Positions 26,130 through 35,939 of a stretch of 64,000 nt of DNA are shown in pieces. Both the position numbers and the translations under genes were made by a program. The notes beneath the pieces were generated by a model, which was not told the origin of the DNA, did no database searches, and saw only the letters and a program-made list of their open reading frames with translations. Positions within the stretch are counted from its first letter, which is position 1. Each line of letters starts with the position of its first letter. Source of the stretch: Pedobacter sp. MC2016-14 (GTDB taxonomy: Bacteria; Bacteroidota; Bacteroidia; Sphingobacteriales; Sphingobacteriaceae); contig NZ_JAJMPA010000004.1 of NCBI RefSeq assembly GCF_020991475.1, positions 354,422-418,421 on the forward strand. Direction: 5' to 3'.

Positions 26130-27287
26130 TTATTTTACAAGTTTCTCTAATTCCAATCCAAGTTCACCGTCAAATATGGCCAGCTTCCGTTTCAAGATCT
26201 TCCCATCCGGACCGATTAAAAAGCCCTGAGGAACAGAACCACTATAAATGCCATACGCCTTAGCGGTTTCACTTACGGACATCCTATTGTCGAAACCATC
26301 AAAATCATTTGTCTGCACCCAATTAAAACCTGAAGATTTGATCACTTCGCGCCATCTTTGTTCAGGATCATAGCTTACACCGAAAGTCACAAAGTTTTTG
26401 TCTTTAAATCTTTTACTGATCTTTCTCATATTAAATGCGAAAGCATCGTAGTTGACTACATCCCTTACCCAGAATACCAGCAGCACATACTTACCACGCA
26501 TGGAAGATAAAGCAATGTTGTTGCCCAAGGTATCTTTTACCGAAATGTCTGGTGCTGTGTTTCCAATGGCCAGTTTTTGAGAAAGTTTAATGCGCTCTGA
26601 AAAGAGTTTTCCCTGTTCACTGTTTCTTATTGCTGCAGAAAAGAGGTTAAATTTGGTCATTCCCTCTTTCTCTATAAAACCTCTTTGTTTTTTTATCCAT
26701 AGTAAGAAAGCAGCATAACTGTCCATATGACCGGCCATCCAGGCGCTATCAATCTTTTCTTGTTTTGCAAGAATTGGAGTAATGTCCTTTTGAAGGGCTG
26801 CTGCCGCTTCGTTATCACGCTCCATACGGTATTTACCCTGTAATTGTGCCAGAGGCTTGTATTGTTTATTGAGATCCTCCAGCAAAGCGGCACGCCCCAG
26901 GCTTTCCGTTTGTGTTTTTCCTCCTGTAATTGTTGCCCTGCCTATGCTGTCTGTACTGGAGATTTTGATAGCAGCACCTTCGAGGAAAAACGAGTTAAAA
27001 TCTACTGGTTTAAGCATTTTCCGTTCCACACCACCATCCATAAATTGGATACTGGCATAATAAGGATCGCCAACTTCGCCGCTAAACTGAAACTTCCCAT
27101 TTACTACCATAGCAGAATCTCTGACGAATATATTGGGATGACTGTAATATTGCAGGATGACTTTACCCTGAAGTTCTTTACCTAACTGCCCATTAACGGT
27201 AAACTTGTTTTGAGAAAAAGCAGGCATTAGACTACCTGCAGCCAAGCCTAGATATAGGCTTAACTTTAATAAGTTTGTTGAAGTCAT
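26130..27287 (-). CDS. DUF4369 / TlpA-like protein lacking the CxxC motif
   Basis: 385 residues: signal peptide, N-terminal DUF4369 beta domain (about 25-120), a helical linker and a C-terminal thioredoxin fold (about 235-385). Where active family members have W-C-x-x-C after a strand like VLLVFW, this protein reads VLLVFWVRDVVNYDAF, so both redox cysteines are missing. SVPQGFLIGPDGKIL matches the cis-Pro loop, so the fold is kept. It may be a structural or binding partner of the CxxC protein 4 bp downstream. Confidence 0.8.
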   Translation of the reverse strand: MTSTNLLKLSLYLGLAAGSLMPAFSQNKFTVNGQLGKELQGKVILQYYSHPNIFVRDSAMVVNGKFQFSGEVGDPYYASIQFMDGGVERKMLKPVDFNSFFLEGAAIKISSTDSIGRATITGGKTQTESLGRAALLEDLNKQYKPLAQLQGKYRMERDNEAAAALQKDITPILAKQEKIDSAWMAGHMDSYAAFLLWIKKQRGFIEKEGMTKFNLFSAAIRNSEQGKLFSERIKLSQKLAIGNTAPDISVKDTLGNNIALSSMRGKYVLLVFWVRDVVNYDAFAFNMRKISKRFKDKNFVTFGVSYDPEQRWREVIKSSGFNWVQTNDFDGFDNRMSVSETAKAYGIYSGSVPQGFLIGPDGKILKRKLAIFDGELGLELEKLVK

Positions 27288-27314
27288 TATTTGTTTTTTA
27301 TAGTTGGGTTTTAT

Positions 27315-27338
27315 AATTCCGGGACAGGTCCCGGAATT
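27315..27338 (-). terminator. Intra-operon hairpin after the PKD-like lipoprotein gene
   Basis: AATTCCGGGA (27315-27324) and TCCCGGAATT (27329-27338) form a perfect 10-bp stem with a CAGG loop. It lies in the 63-bp gap below the PKD-like gene. There is no strong U run on the minus strand, so partial termination or mRNA stabilisation of the SusCD part is more likely than full termination. Confidence 0.5.
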
Positions 27339-27350
27339 ACTTGTGAATTT

Positions 27351-28859
27351 TTATCTCGTTCTTTCGCGGTAAGACACGCTGGTGATCTTGCCGAAACCCG
27401 TCCGGCGATCTACCAATACCAGGTCTCCATTTACTGGGGGAACAGTATATCGTTCCAAAGTTCCTGAGCTTGCTGCAACTCCTGCGGAATTAAATGAACC
27501 AACAGTAAGTTGTTTGGCAAAGTTGGCGTAAGCAGCAATGTTCCTGTTGTAAAAATTTTGGAAAGCCAGGTAAGTGATTTCGCCAGTGCCCTTATCTACC
27601 ATGAGTTTACTGGTTTTCAGAGATAGGTCGTATTCATAAACTTTTCCTCCCACGCTGTAAAACAAGTAACCTAAATCAGGACTTACAGCATAATGTGTTG
27701 CTTTGTCAATGTCTGTACCCATAATCTCATCGTAGTAGAGGGCTGCGCCTCCTACTGTAAACCTAAGAATGGAGATTTTTGATGTTACCGGATTCTTCAA
27801 TACTGCATGTGCATTTCCTGAGTAGTTTCGTTCCATATAGAGCATATCATTTCCTGTCGGATAATTTGACGCATCAGGCACATTACTCATAGTTACACTG
27901 GTATTTGAAGAGGAAATGACAAATCTTCTCGCGCTTTTATTGTACATGACTGTAGCAATTCCGTTCGTGGCCACAAAAGGGGCAACCGGAAAGGGTGCTT
28001 GCCCTGCTGAATAAGTATTTACCGGAACGTATGGCCATGCTGATGAAGAAATGTAGGCACGGATGTACAGATTATCGTTAGCTACCATAAACAAGTTCAT
28101 AAAAATAAACTGAACGCCACCTACAATAAGCTGAGGCTTAAAATTAGCAGGTAAAGCACCTATCATTTCATAACGGATGTTGTAGGTAGGCAGATAATCA
28201 AAAGTCTCAGAGTGGATCCGGTTTGTGCCAGTCTCGCTCAGTAGATAAATATGATAGGCATCCACGTTACCTCCGCTTGACAGTGCGGTTTCAGTACAAA
28301 ACACCTGTAAAGGTTTTCCTTGCTCGGGAAGATGAGAGCCCATTTTAGTCAGCACGTCTGTAAACTGGGTAAATGAATTTTGAGCCTTACTGTAAGAAAG
28401 CATATCTAAACGGCTTTTGCCATTTACATCATTAAGCACCATAAAGCCTTCATATACCTCTGTAACTACCCGTAATGTTGTCTTTATGTGTCTCTGTACG
28501 CCAGTATTTAAATCTTTTACACGGTACTGCAATCCATAACTACCTGGAGCAACGCCTACTTTTATCCTGAGTACTTTTGATGTGGAGATAATTGAGTCAG
28601 GAGTTTGATTATTATCGAGATCAAACGACCATTCATATCTATATTGACTGGCCGGGGTATTACTTTTGATGGTTTCTTCTACATTCGGCGCAATTATAAC
28701 GCTGTCGCCAAAGTAGGCGGTATAGCCTGCAATAGTATCCAACCCGCTAAATGTAACCTTGTTAATTTCATGGTATTCATAATTCCCTAAATCTTTGGAA
28801 CATGAAAAAAGGGTACCTGCACAGAAGGCAAGCATGCAATATTTTAGAATCGTATTCAT
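27351..28859 (-). CDS. PKD-like family surface lipoprotein
   Basis: 502 residues with lipobox LFSC|SKDL (Cys20) and the beginning typical of PKD-like lipoproteins of SusCD operons (LGNYEYHEINKVTFSGLD). Residues about 30-135 form a PKD/Ig-like domain; the rest repeats short strand-rich segments suggesting a beta-propeller. Members are thought to be surface glycan- or peptide-binding subunits associated with SusD. It is 36 bp from the DUF4843 gene in the same operon. Ligand unknown. Confidence 0.8.
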   Translation of the reverse strand: MNTILKYCMLAFCAGTLFSCSKDLGNYEYHEINKVTFSGLDTIAGYTAYFGDSVIIAPNVEETIKSNTPASQYRYEWSFDLDNNQTPDSIISTSKVLRIKVGVAPGSYGLQYRVKDLNTGVQRHIKTTLRVVTEVYEGFMVLNDVNGKSRLDMLSYSKAQNSFTQFTDVLTKMGSHLPEQGKPLQVFCTETALSSGGNVDAYHIYLLSETGTNRIHSETFDYLPTYNIRYEMIGALPANFKPQLIVGGVQFIFMNLFMVANDNLYIRAYISSSAWPYVPVNTYSAGQAPFPVAPFVATNGIATVMYNKSARRFVISSSNTSVTMSNVPDASNYPTGNDMLYMERNYSGNAHAVLKNPVTSKISILRFTVGGAALYYDEIMGTDIDKATHYAVSPDLGYLFYSVGGKVYEYDLSLKTSKLMVDKGTGEITYLAFQNFYNRNIAAYANFAKQLTVGSFNSAGVAASSGTLERYTVPPVNGDLVLVDRRTGFGKITSVSYRERTR

Positions 28860-28895
28860 CGATTGTTTTATTTAAGATTTAAAATAGACCATAAA

Positions 28896-29702
28896 TTACT
28901 GATAAGCATTGCCCATGCGCATTCGGGTAATACCGTCTTGTTCGTAAATAATATTACCAGCCAGCGCTTGATCTTGCAAATAACGGCTCATGAATGCGGC
29001 ATAATAACTAGCAAGAGCGCTTTGCTCTTTGAAATCTGTAATGCCATTTGCAATAGACCAAAAGTTAAGGGGCATACCAGCAACTTCATTCATGAGTCGT
29101 ACCTTTTTAATGCTAAACGCCCCGAAATACTGGATCCCCCAGGATGGCCCGGGGGCAAGAATGTCTGAGACCAGCACCTTAAAAGAAAGCAAATTAATCG
29201 TATCAGCAGGATCCGCACCATTGTCTTTAATCTTCCTTTTCAAATCCGTAGAGAATTCACTATTGGCCGTCAAATTGAAAATGGCAGTTACTTCCCGCGT
29301 TTGCAAATCTGCCGTTCTGTTGAGTTTTAAAAAAATAGTATCCACTACTCTTCCTGCACGCATTACAAAATTAGCGGGCAAGGTAAAATGCTGTGCGTTG
29401 GTTGTCGATTTCGGATCTACCGTCAACTGAAACTGGCGGTCAATATCCCTAGGGGTACCGGTTACAGCTATAGGAATGGGGATAACGGCGGAAGTCACAT
29501 TCGGGGTACTATAGGCAAATGTAAAACTAACATTGTCTGAAGGAAAGCCAGCCTGGTTTCTATCGGGATCTACGTCCCTGAAATAATTGAAGTAAATGTT
29601 ATCTGAGGTATTGTATGTTGTCAACATTGATTTCTTGCAGGATGAGCTTAAAATCATTATGACAAGAGCCAGTTGAAGGATTGGATTTAGTCTTTTCATC
29701 AT
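28896..29702 (-). CDS. DUF4843 domain lipoprotein
   Basis: 268 residues. Lipobox LSSSC|KKSM near Cys22. The DUF4843 features are present: an N-terminal SDNIYFNYF strand, Calx-beta-like segment VTGTPRDIDRQFQLTV, and a C-terminal part ending in KVRLMNEVAG and YLQDQALAGNIIYEQD. Always found as an accessory lipoprotein beside SusD in Bacteroidota. Placed between SusD (17-bp gap) and the PKD-like gene. The likely role is ligand binding or support of the SusCD complex at the cell surface. Confidence 0.8.
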   Translation of the reverse strand: MMKRLNPILQLALVIMILSSSCKKSMLTTYNTSDNIYFNYFRDVDPDRNQAGFPSDNVSFTFAYSTPNVTSAVIPIPIAVTGTPRDIDRQFQLTVDPKSTTNAQHFTLPANFVMRAGRVVDTIFLKLNRTADLQTREVTAIFNLTANSEFSTDLKRKIKDNGADPADTINLLSFKVLVSDILAPGPSWGIQYFGAFSIKKVRLMNEVAGMPLNFWSIANGITDFKEQSALASYYAAFMSRYLQDQALAGNIIYEQDGITRMRMGNAYQ

Positions 29703-29719
29703 CTTATATTTTTAAATGA

Positions 29720-31138
29720 TTATCTTGGAGTAGTTTCTGAAAGGGGTAGCGGCACTACGTACTCAGGTGTAATGGTGCTATAAAAATCATTTCCACTGGG
29801 GACTGACATTTCATTTTGGCGTTTGTAATAGAAAAACAACTGCCCCTCGCCCCAGAACTCCTTTTGATATTCTTTTGCAATTTCTACTGTAAGGTTTGAG
29901 GATGTAGTTAGGTCTCCAAGCCCCCTATTAAAACGTACTTTATTGAGGTAGCCAAGTGCTGCCTGAGGATCGGGATCTGTTTCTGCAAGAATATAGTAGA
30001 GCTCTGATTTTCGAACCAGTGGCTGCAGAAAACGCCATGGCTTGGTTTGATCAGCCAGATCAGCATATTTTAGAAAGGAAACAGGATCCCGGGTGCCATT
30101 AACCGACCAGATATATGAATAGCGATAATCATTCATGTTGTTTTCAAATGTTTCAGCTAAACGATCTGGTTCTGCACGGAGTGTTGATGATGAAAGCGAT
30201 GCGAAGGAAAAATACGTTGTATAATTTGTATACATTGCCGGGTTATATACCGCAAATAATACCTCTGGAGAAAAAATACGGTTTGGATTTGCATTACCAA
30301 CAATATCATTATAGGGTAACCACGGAAACCACTTTTCAGATTGATCTAAAACTTCTTTGGCTGCGGCATGGGCTTCTTGCGTTTTGCGGCCCCAAAGTAA
30401 CACTCTTGCCATTAAAGCCTTAACCGCATAATAGTTTAAGCGTTGGTTACGTAGACCTGAATAGAAATCAGTGGTGTTTACCACGCCATTTTGTTTAACC
30501 GGATCATTATTTAAGAGACTTACTGAGGTGCTAAAATCTGAGAGTACCTTTTCCAGTACCTGACTGCTATTGAGCAGAGGCTGTGATTTTCCATCAGCAG
30601 TTGTATAATAAGGTATAGCAGGTTGTACTGCAGCTGTAGAATAAACGGGACCAAACAACCTAAGCAGATCAAAGTGTAGCATAGCCCGGATGGCAATGGC
30701 TTCACCTTTTAATTGCTGACCATGACTGGAAGAAATGACATTGTTGGCAACAGCATCATCGATCTTGGCAGCGAATATGTTGGCCGCGAGAATTGTAGTG
30801 TAAGCCTTTTTCCAGGTATCGTCAAATGTCTGTCTTACCCCGGGTTGTTCATAACTATAGGATTGAATGTCGGTAAAGCTTGAGGGCGAATTAAAGAAAG
30901 TAGTATAATAACGCTGTCCAAGAAGTTCGGCAGTGATTGTACTCAATGATGCCCCATAAAGGTTATAGTCGGCAAGGTCTATATAAAGCCCATTTAAGGC
31001 TTGTTTTATAGCCGATTCATTTTTAAATATCTGATTTTCCGTATAGGAAGCTTCTGGTTGTACATCCAGGTATTTTTTGCACCCTGAAAACAGGAACATT
31101 CCCGAAAGCAATATGATAAAAAGTGTTCTGATAGTCAT
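29720..31138 (-). CDS. RagB/SusD-family nutrient-binding lipoprotein
   Basis: 472 residues using the ATG at 31138, which gives signal peptide MTIRTLFIILLSGMFLFSGC with the lipid-anchored Cys before KKYLDVQPEAS, the classic SusD start. A longer frame from 31213 would begin inside the SusC gene and is unlikely. TPR-like helical architecture with the family's C-terminal VRFNRGLGDL and EYQKEFWGEGQLFFYYKR segments. It forms the lid of the SusC channel encoded 16 bp upstream. Substrate not predictable. Confidence 0.87.
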   Translation of the reverse strand: MTIRTLFIILLSGMFLFSGCKKYLDVQPEASYTENQIFKNESAIKQALNGLYIDLADYNLYGASLSTITAELLGQRYYTTFFNSPSSFTDIQSYSYEQPGVRQTFDDTWKKAYTTILAANIFAAKIDDAVANNVISSSHGQQLKGEAIAIRAMLHFDLLRLFGPVYSTAAVQPAIPYYTTADGKSQPLLNSSQVLEKVLSDFSTSVSLLNNDPVKQNGVVNTTDFYSGLRNQRLNYYAVKALMARVLLWGRKTQEAHAAAKEVLDQSEKWFPWLPYNDIVGNANPNRIFSPEVLFAVYNPAMYTNYTTYFSFASLSSSTLRAEPDRLAETFENNMNDYRYSYIWSVNGTRDPVSFLKYADLADQTKPWRFLQPLVRKSELYYILAETDPDPQAALGYLNKVRFNRGLGDLTTSSNLTVEIAKEYQKEFWGEGQLFFYYKRQNEMSVPSGNDFYSTITPEYVVPLPLSETTPR

Positions 31139-31154
31139 GTGAGCAGGTTTTAGG

Positions 31155-34100
31155 TTAAAAAGTTGCATTGATACTGAATGATGCTGAGCGTGCATAGGGA
31201 TACTGTATTCCACGTTCTGTCTGGACTTTTTCTATTCTAAAGATGTCATTTGCGTAAAAACTTAGGCCGAGGGATTGTAATCTAAGCTTCTTAATCCACC
31301 CAGCGTATGATCGCCAGCTCACATTGAAAGACTCCCCAATAATATGGCTGTCATTTTCCACAAAGCGAGACGACATTGGACTTCCGATATAGTCGGCAAT
31401 TGCTACAAATTGCGCTACGTCTCCCGGCTTTTGCCACCTGTCGTACAATGCACGTCTATCCTGATTGTAAATTAGATTCTGAGTGGAGATATTTTCTACC
31501 TTATCATAAATTGCAGAATTAAATACGTCGCCTCCAAACCGATATCGCATAATTGCAGAAAAGGTAAAATCCTTATAAGTTAAAGAGGTATTGATTGTCC
31601 CTTCCAGATTTGGCCTGCTGTTCCCAACTTTTGTAACATCAGCGGGGTCGTATGTAAAGGTAAGCGAACCATCTTTCTTTTGGAAGATTTCTTTCCCTGT
31701 AGCCGGATCCACCCCCCTTGACAAAACAGCCCAAATATCATCTGGACTATAGCCATCATAATATCTATTTAAGCCATTGTTATTGAGCTCTTCTGTATTA
31801 AAAGCTGACAAACTATTTTGTAAGCCTCCATAGGCACTGGAATAATTACTGCCCATAATGCCTATTGACCAAATGACCCTCTTTTCAAGGTTATAAATTG
31901 GCGAAACTCTTAGATTAAAATTCCAACCTTTGGTTTGCAGGCTTCCCACATTTAGCACATAATTAGAATTTACTCCGGCAGAAGAAGGCATTACACCTGT
32001 GGCCGGTACGGCAAGGGGATCAGTATCTTTATTGAAGTATTCTAAATATCCACTAATACGGCTGTTAAAAAATGAAAAATCTGCACCATAACTGCCTTGT
32101 ACAGTCTTTTGCCAGTCTAGTGAAGGGTTACCAAGTGAAACTAACGACAAGCCTTGTCCGAAGTTGTTATTGTTACCAGATTGAAAAACATAGGTTGAAA
32201 CCGAGCTAAACTGACCCAGGTTCTCATTTCCTGTAACGCCAAGGTTGGCCCGTAACTTTAATAAGTTAATCCAACTGGCATTTTTGAGAAACTGTTCCCT
32301 ATTTAAATTCCAGCCAATCCCTCCGGAAACAAAGGGTTTGAAAAGATTTTCCTGCCCAAATGCGCTAGCTCCATCTAACCGATAAATAAGATCAACCAGG
32401 AAACGCTGATCGTAGCCATAATTTGCACTAGCGAGTAATCCCACACTACGGCTCTCTACTGTAGAAGAAGTAGGTGTACTGGCGGGTACATAATTAAAGG
32501 CGAAAGCTGGATTCCCATTGGTGCCGAATGGAAAACCTGTAACGGAAAAACCAGTCCCCTCATTGAATGTACGTTGAATATCTCCCCTTACGCTTGCTGT
32601 GATTTGGTGTTTTTCAACAGCTTTAGAGAAAGTTAACATCAGGTTACCATTTAAAGAAGAATTGGTACTTTTTATGGCTGTATAATTTCCTTTTAAACGA
32701 CTTTCGATACCTTCGTAGGCAGAATTATCTGGAGGAATAAAACGTACGGTTGAACCGCTTCCTTTACCCAATTGGATACCTCCCTGTAATCTGAAAGCAT
32801 CAGAAAGTGTTAATATGGCTGCGGTGTTATTTAAAAGTGAAAATGCATTTGTTTCGTTAATACTCTCCAATGAAGCATTGTATAGAGGATTAAAAACGGT
32901 CCGGTCATATACTGGATCCAGATATTTGGGAATTGTGCCATCTTCCAGCTGTTTTCGGTAGTAAGGATTGGCATTTGCAAAGGCTGTAAAAGAACCATAG
33001 GGAGATTCTGTTCCTTTATTACCTGAAACGCTTAACATGTTAATGATGTTGATCCGGCCTTTTCTATATGTAAGGTTAACATTGCCACTCCAGCTTTCTC
33101 TGCCAGAACCTTTCATTACACCGGCCTGATTTCCGTAAGATGCGCCTGCATTAAAAAGTAAATCGTTATTACCACCTCCCAATTGCAGCGACTGTCTGTT
33201 TGTAAAAGCCACGTTTACAGGCTCATTTAACCAGTAAGTATTTACACCTCGCTGTATTTCAGCCAGTCGGTCGTTGTACTTCTCCTCTGTCAGCCATGGA
33301 AATTGGCCACCGCGGTACACACCGGCAAGGCGCTCAAATTCCAGTTTCTCCGCTGCATTCATTAAGTTATAGCTACTTAAATCTGGCATTTCTACAGAAA
33401 AGTCACCGGTATAACTGATCTGCAACTGGCCCGGTACAGGCCGCTTTGTTTCTACTACCACAACGCCGTTAGAAGCTTTGGCTCCATACAATGCGGTGGA
33501 TGCCGCATCTTTAAGAATTGTTATGGAAGCCACCCGGTTCATATCCAGATCATATATGGTTTGAAGCGTACTTTCAAAGCCATCCAAAATGAATAACGGC
33601 TGATTGGGGTTTGAATTAAATTGATTGTTTAGGTCTCCGGTGTTGATGCTGGTTCTACCCCTTACTTCGAAGCTTGGTAAATTATTTGGGTTAGATCCCT
33701 GAAGGTTGTTATCTATTTTAATAAACGAGGGATCAAGGCTCTTAAGGCTTTCTAACACGTTTTTATTTCCAACAGCTTTAAGTTCGAGCCCCGAGAAGGT
33801 GGTTGCTGCTCCTGTAAAACTGTCTTTCTTTCTGTTGATACCTGTTCCGGTGATGATGACATCATCCATTTTGTTCTCGGCAAGTTGCATAATGATCACC
33901 ATGGAGACCATCCCTCTTCTAAGTATTACCTCTTGCGGGGAATAGCCAAGATAAGTGATGACTATGGTGGCATCTTCGTCAACATTAGGTAAGATAAATA
34001 TACCATTTGCTCCCGCCAATACTCGTCTATTGGTTCCCTTTACGGTGATGGACGCGCCTACAAGTGGAATACCTTCTTTATTTTGCACCTGGCCACGCAC

Positions 34101-34502
34101 ATCAATATTGGAAAATACGGCTGTAATTTTATCCACAAAGGAAGGTTCCTTTTGTTTGATTAAAATGTTCTTTTCAGATACTGTATACGTAAATGGCAGG
34201 TTTTTAAAACACGCTGTTAACGCTTCTTCAATACCAGCATTTTTTAAGTTTACTGTTACGGTAGTCTTTTGGATATCTTTTCCGGAATAGAAAAAGACGT
34301 ATCCTGTCTGGTTTTTTATGGCTGTTAAGACTTTTTCTAGAGGCGCGTCTTTAATGGTCAGGTTAATTTTCTGTCCAAATCCTTTTGCACTCAATTGTGT
34401 TAAGGCAACAATTAATATGAAAGTGGTCAACTTCATAATTAACAATAGTTTTTTCAGTGTCCGGGAATTCGGCGCACCTAGGTTTAAAGTATTTATTTGC
34501 AT
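31155..34502 (-). CDS. SusC/RagA-type TonB-dependent transporter with STN signalling domain
   Basis: 1115 residues: signal peptide around 24-43, an STN domain (about 47-118; KINLTIKDAPLEKVLTAI), a carboxypeptidase-D-like domain (about 133-215), plug (about 215-350) and barrel. The STN domain is the contact for a FecR anti-sigma factor, and fecR plus an ECF sigma gene lie directly upstream, so this transporter likely senses its own substrate. The long N-terminus before the signal core is common in related species, so I keep the start at 34502. Confidence 0.9.
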   Translation of the reverse strand: MQINTLNLGAPNSRTLKKLLLIMKLTTFILIVALTQLSAKGFGQKINLTIKDAPLEKVLTAIKNQTGYVFFYSGKDIQKTTVTVNLKNAGIEEALTACFKNLPFTYTVSEKNILIKQKEPSFVDKITAVFSNIDVRGQVQNKEGIPLVGASITVKGTNRRVLAGANGIFILPNVDEDATIVITYLGYSPQEVILRRGMVSMVIIMQLAENKMDDVIITGTGINRKKDSFTGAATTFSGLELKAVGNKNVLESLKSLDPSFIKIDNNLQGSNPNNLPSFEVRGRTSINTGDLNNQFNSNPNQPLFILDGFESTLQTIYDLDMNRVASITILKDAASTALYGAKASNGVVVVETKRPVPGQLQISYTGDFSVEMPDLSSYNLMNAAEKLEFERLAGVYRGGQFPWLTEEKYNDRLAEIQRGVNTYWLNEPVNVAFTNRQSLQLGGGNNDLLFNAGASYGNQAGVMKGSGRESWSGNVNLTYRKGRINIINMLSVSGNKGTESPYGSFTAFANANPYYRKQLEDGTIPKYLDPVYDRTVFNPLYNASLESINETNAFSLLNNTAAILTLSDAFRLQGGIQLGKGSGSTVRFIPPDNSAYEGIESRLKGNYTAIKSTNSSLNGNLMLTFSKAVEKHQITASVRGDIQRTFNEGTGFSVTGFPFGTNGNPAFAFNYVPASTPTSSTVESRSVGLLASANYGYDQRFLVDLIYRLDGASAFGQENLFKPFVSGGIGWNLNREQFLKNASWINLLKLRANLGVTGNENLGQFSSVSTYVFQSGNNNNFGQGLSLVSLGNPSLDWQKTVQGSYGADFSFFNSRISGYLEYFNKDTDPLAVPATGVMPSSAGVNSNYVLNVGSLQTKGWNFNLRVSPIYNLEKRVIWSIGIMGSNYSSAYGGLQNSLSAFNTEELNNNGLNRYYDGYSPDDIWAVLSRGVDPATGKEIFQKKDGSLTFTYDPADVTKVGNSRPNLEGTINTSLTYKDFTFSAIMRYRFGGDVFNSAIYDKVENISTQNLIYNQDRRALYDRWQKPGDVAQFVAIADYIGSPMSSRFVENDSHIIGESFNVSWRSYAGWIKKLRLQSLGLSFYANDIFRIEKVQTERGIQYPYARSASFSINATF

Positions 34503-34707
34503 ACTTTTGGTTTGGTTAAGTTAAAAAACGGATTCGCATTTGTTTTCCATCCTGATGATTTCAGGGCAATGGGTTAGCTTAATTTTGCCGGGAGGTGGTG
34601 GTACACTTTCCGGCTTTTTTAAACGCCCGGTTCTTTTAACGGTGTCTTTGTAAGGTTTTTTTCATGTTTCGGTCGGTTGAGTTGATGGATATGGTTGATT
34701 AATTGTA

Positions 34708-35871
34708 TTAGTTAGTGACCAGGATTTTATGACCACGGATTTCAAAATCTACCTGATAAAAATCAAGCAGTTTAAAAACCTGAGCAGCATTGAGATCGCG
34801 ATGGATTTCACCTGTAAATAATGTTTTAGGAATTTCACCTTTGTATTCTACCTCAAAATTATACCAGCGTGCCATTTGCTGCATAACGGTTTGGATGTTT
34901 GCATCTTTAAAGCTAAAAAGCCCCTTTTTCCAGGCGAGGGTATAGCTAAGATCGGCAGTCTGCAATTTTATATTTTTATGCTGAATAACGGTTTGCTGAC
35001 CAGGCTTAAGCGTTATTTGTGACGTTGCACCCTGTTGGGATGACGCAATGCTCACCTTTGCAATTCCTTCTACAAGGGTCGTTTTTACATCTCCCTCTTC
35101 CGGATAAGCGTTGATGTTAAATTCTGTTCCCAGGTCTTCTACAGTTTGCGCTGATGTTTTAACAAAAAAAGGCTTTTTTGCATCATGTTTTACCGAAAAA
35201 TAACCTTCACCAGTCAGCTCTACTGTACGGGTTTTTAACCTGGCAAAGTTGGCGGGGAACTTTAAAGAGGATGCGGCATTTAAGGTTACCAATGTGCCAT
35301 CTGACAATTTAATGGAATAGGTCTCCCCTCTGGCAGTAGATAGTGTATTAAAGTTAGCCGCCTCATCACTTTGCTTAGAATTGAGCAGACTATATACCAC
35401 CTGGCCATCTTTTGTTTTAGTGATGCTGATGCCCGATTGCTTAGCCAATTCTCCCTCTGAAGTATTTGACAATGCTATTTTACGCCCGTTTGATAACGTT
35501 AGTGTTGCCGATTTAGTTCCTGCAGGGATGTCATTTTGCGCAAATACTCCGTCATGGTTAGCGTAACGACTACCGTATCCCATATTAAATAAATAAAGTC
35601 CCGTAGCGACTAAGAGCAGAATAGAGGCTGCCGCGGCAAAGCGGGGCCAAAGTTTAACTTTAGGAACTGAAGGAACTACCTGAGTAGCCCGGTAGATGTT
35701 GTTTAACATCCGGGCCTTAACCAAATCCTCTTCATCAGGGCTTTCAGCTGCCCAGAAAACTTCTATATCATTTGCAGCATCAAACCAAGCCTGCAACTCC
35801 TCCTGTTCCTGAGGGCTTGTGGTTTTTAGGATATACTTTTCTATTAATTGGTCTAAGTGCTCAGTCGTCAT
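34708..35871 (-). CDS. FecR-type anti-sigma factor
   Basis: 387 residues. A cytoplasmic N-terminal sigma-binding part (residues 1-75), a membrane helix near 78-97 (FAAAASILLLVATGLYLF), the periplasmic FecR domain (about 120-280) and a C-terminal DUF4974 domain that contacts the transporter's STN domain. It relays substrate binding by the SusC protein to the ECF sigma factor 68 bp upstream. Order sigma-fecR-susC-susD is the standard trans-envelope module. Confidence 0.9.
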   Translation of the reverse strand: MTTEHLDQLIEKYILKTTSPQEQEELQAWFDAANDIEVFWAAESPDEEDLVKARMLNNIYRATQVVPSVPKVKLWPRFAAAASILLLVATGLYLFNMGYGSRYANHDGVFAQNDIPAGTKSATLTLSNGRKIALSNTSEGELAKQSGISITKTKDGQVVYSLLNSKQSDEAANFNTLSTARGETYSIKLSDGTLVTLNAASSLKFPANFARLKTRTVELTGEGYFSVKHDAKKPFFVKTSAQTVEDLGTEFNINAYPEEGDVKTTLVEGIAKVSIASSQQGATSQITLKPGQQTVIQHKNIKLQTADLSYTLAWKKGLFSFKDANIQTVMQQMARWYNFEVEYKGEIPKTLFTGEIHRDLNAAQVFKLLDFYQVDFEIRGHKILVTN

Positions 35872-35939
35872 CTTTACTAGTGCCTATACAGTGATGTACC
35901 CGGCCGACCTGCTTTACCCTTAGTCTTAAATGAAAAAAA

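Noticed and set aside
34587..34620. GCCGG/CCGGC hairpin followed by six T on the plus strand
   Set aside because: It looks like a terminator, but no plus-strand gene leads into it. On the minus strand it would sit in the SusC leader without a U tract. Role unclear, so not listed as a terminator.
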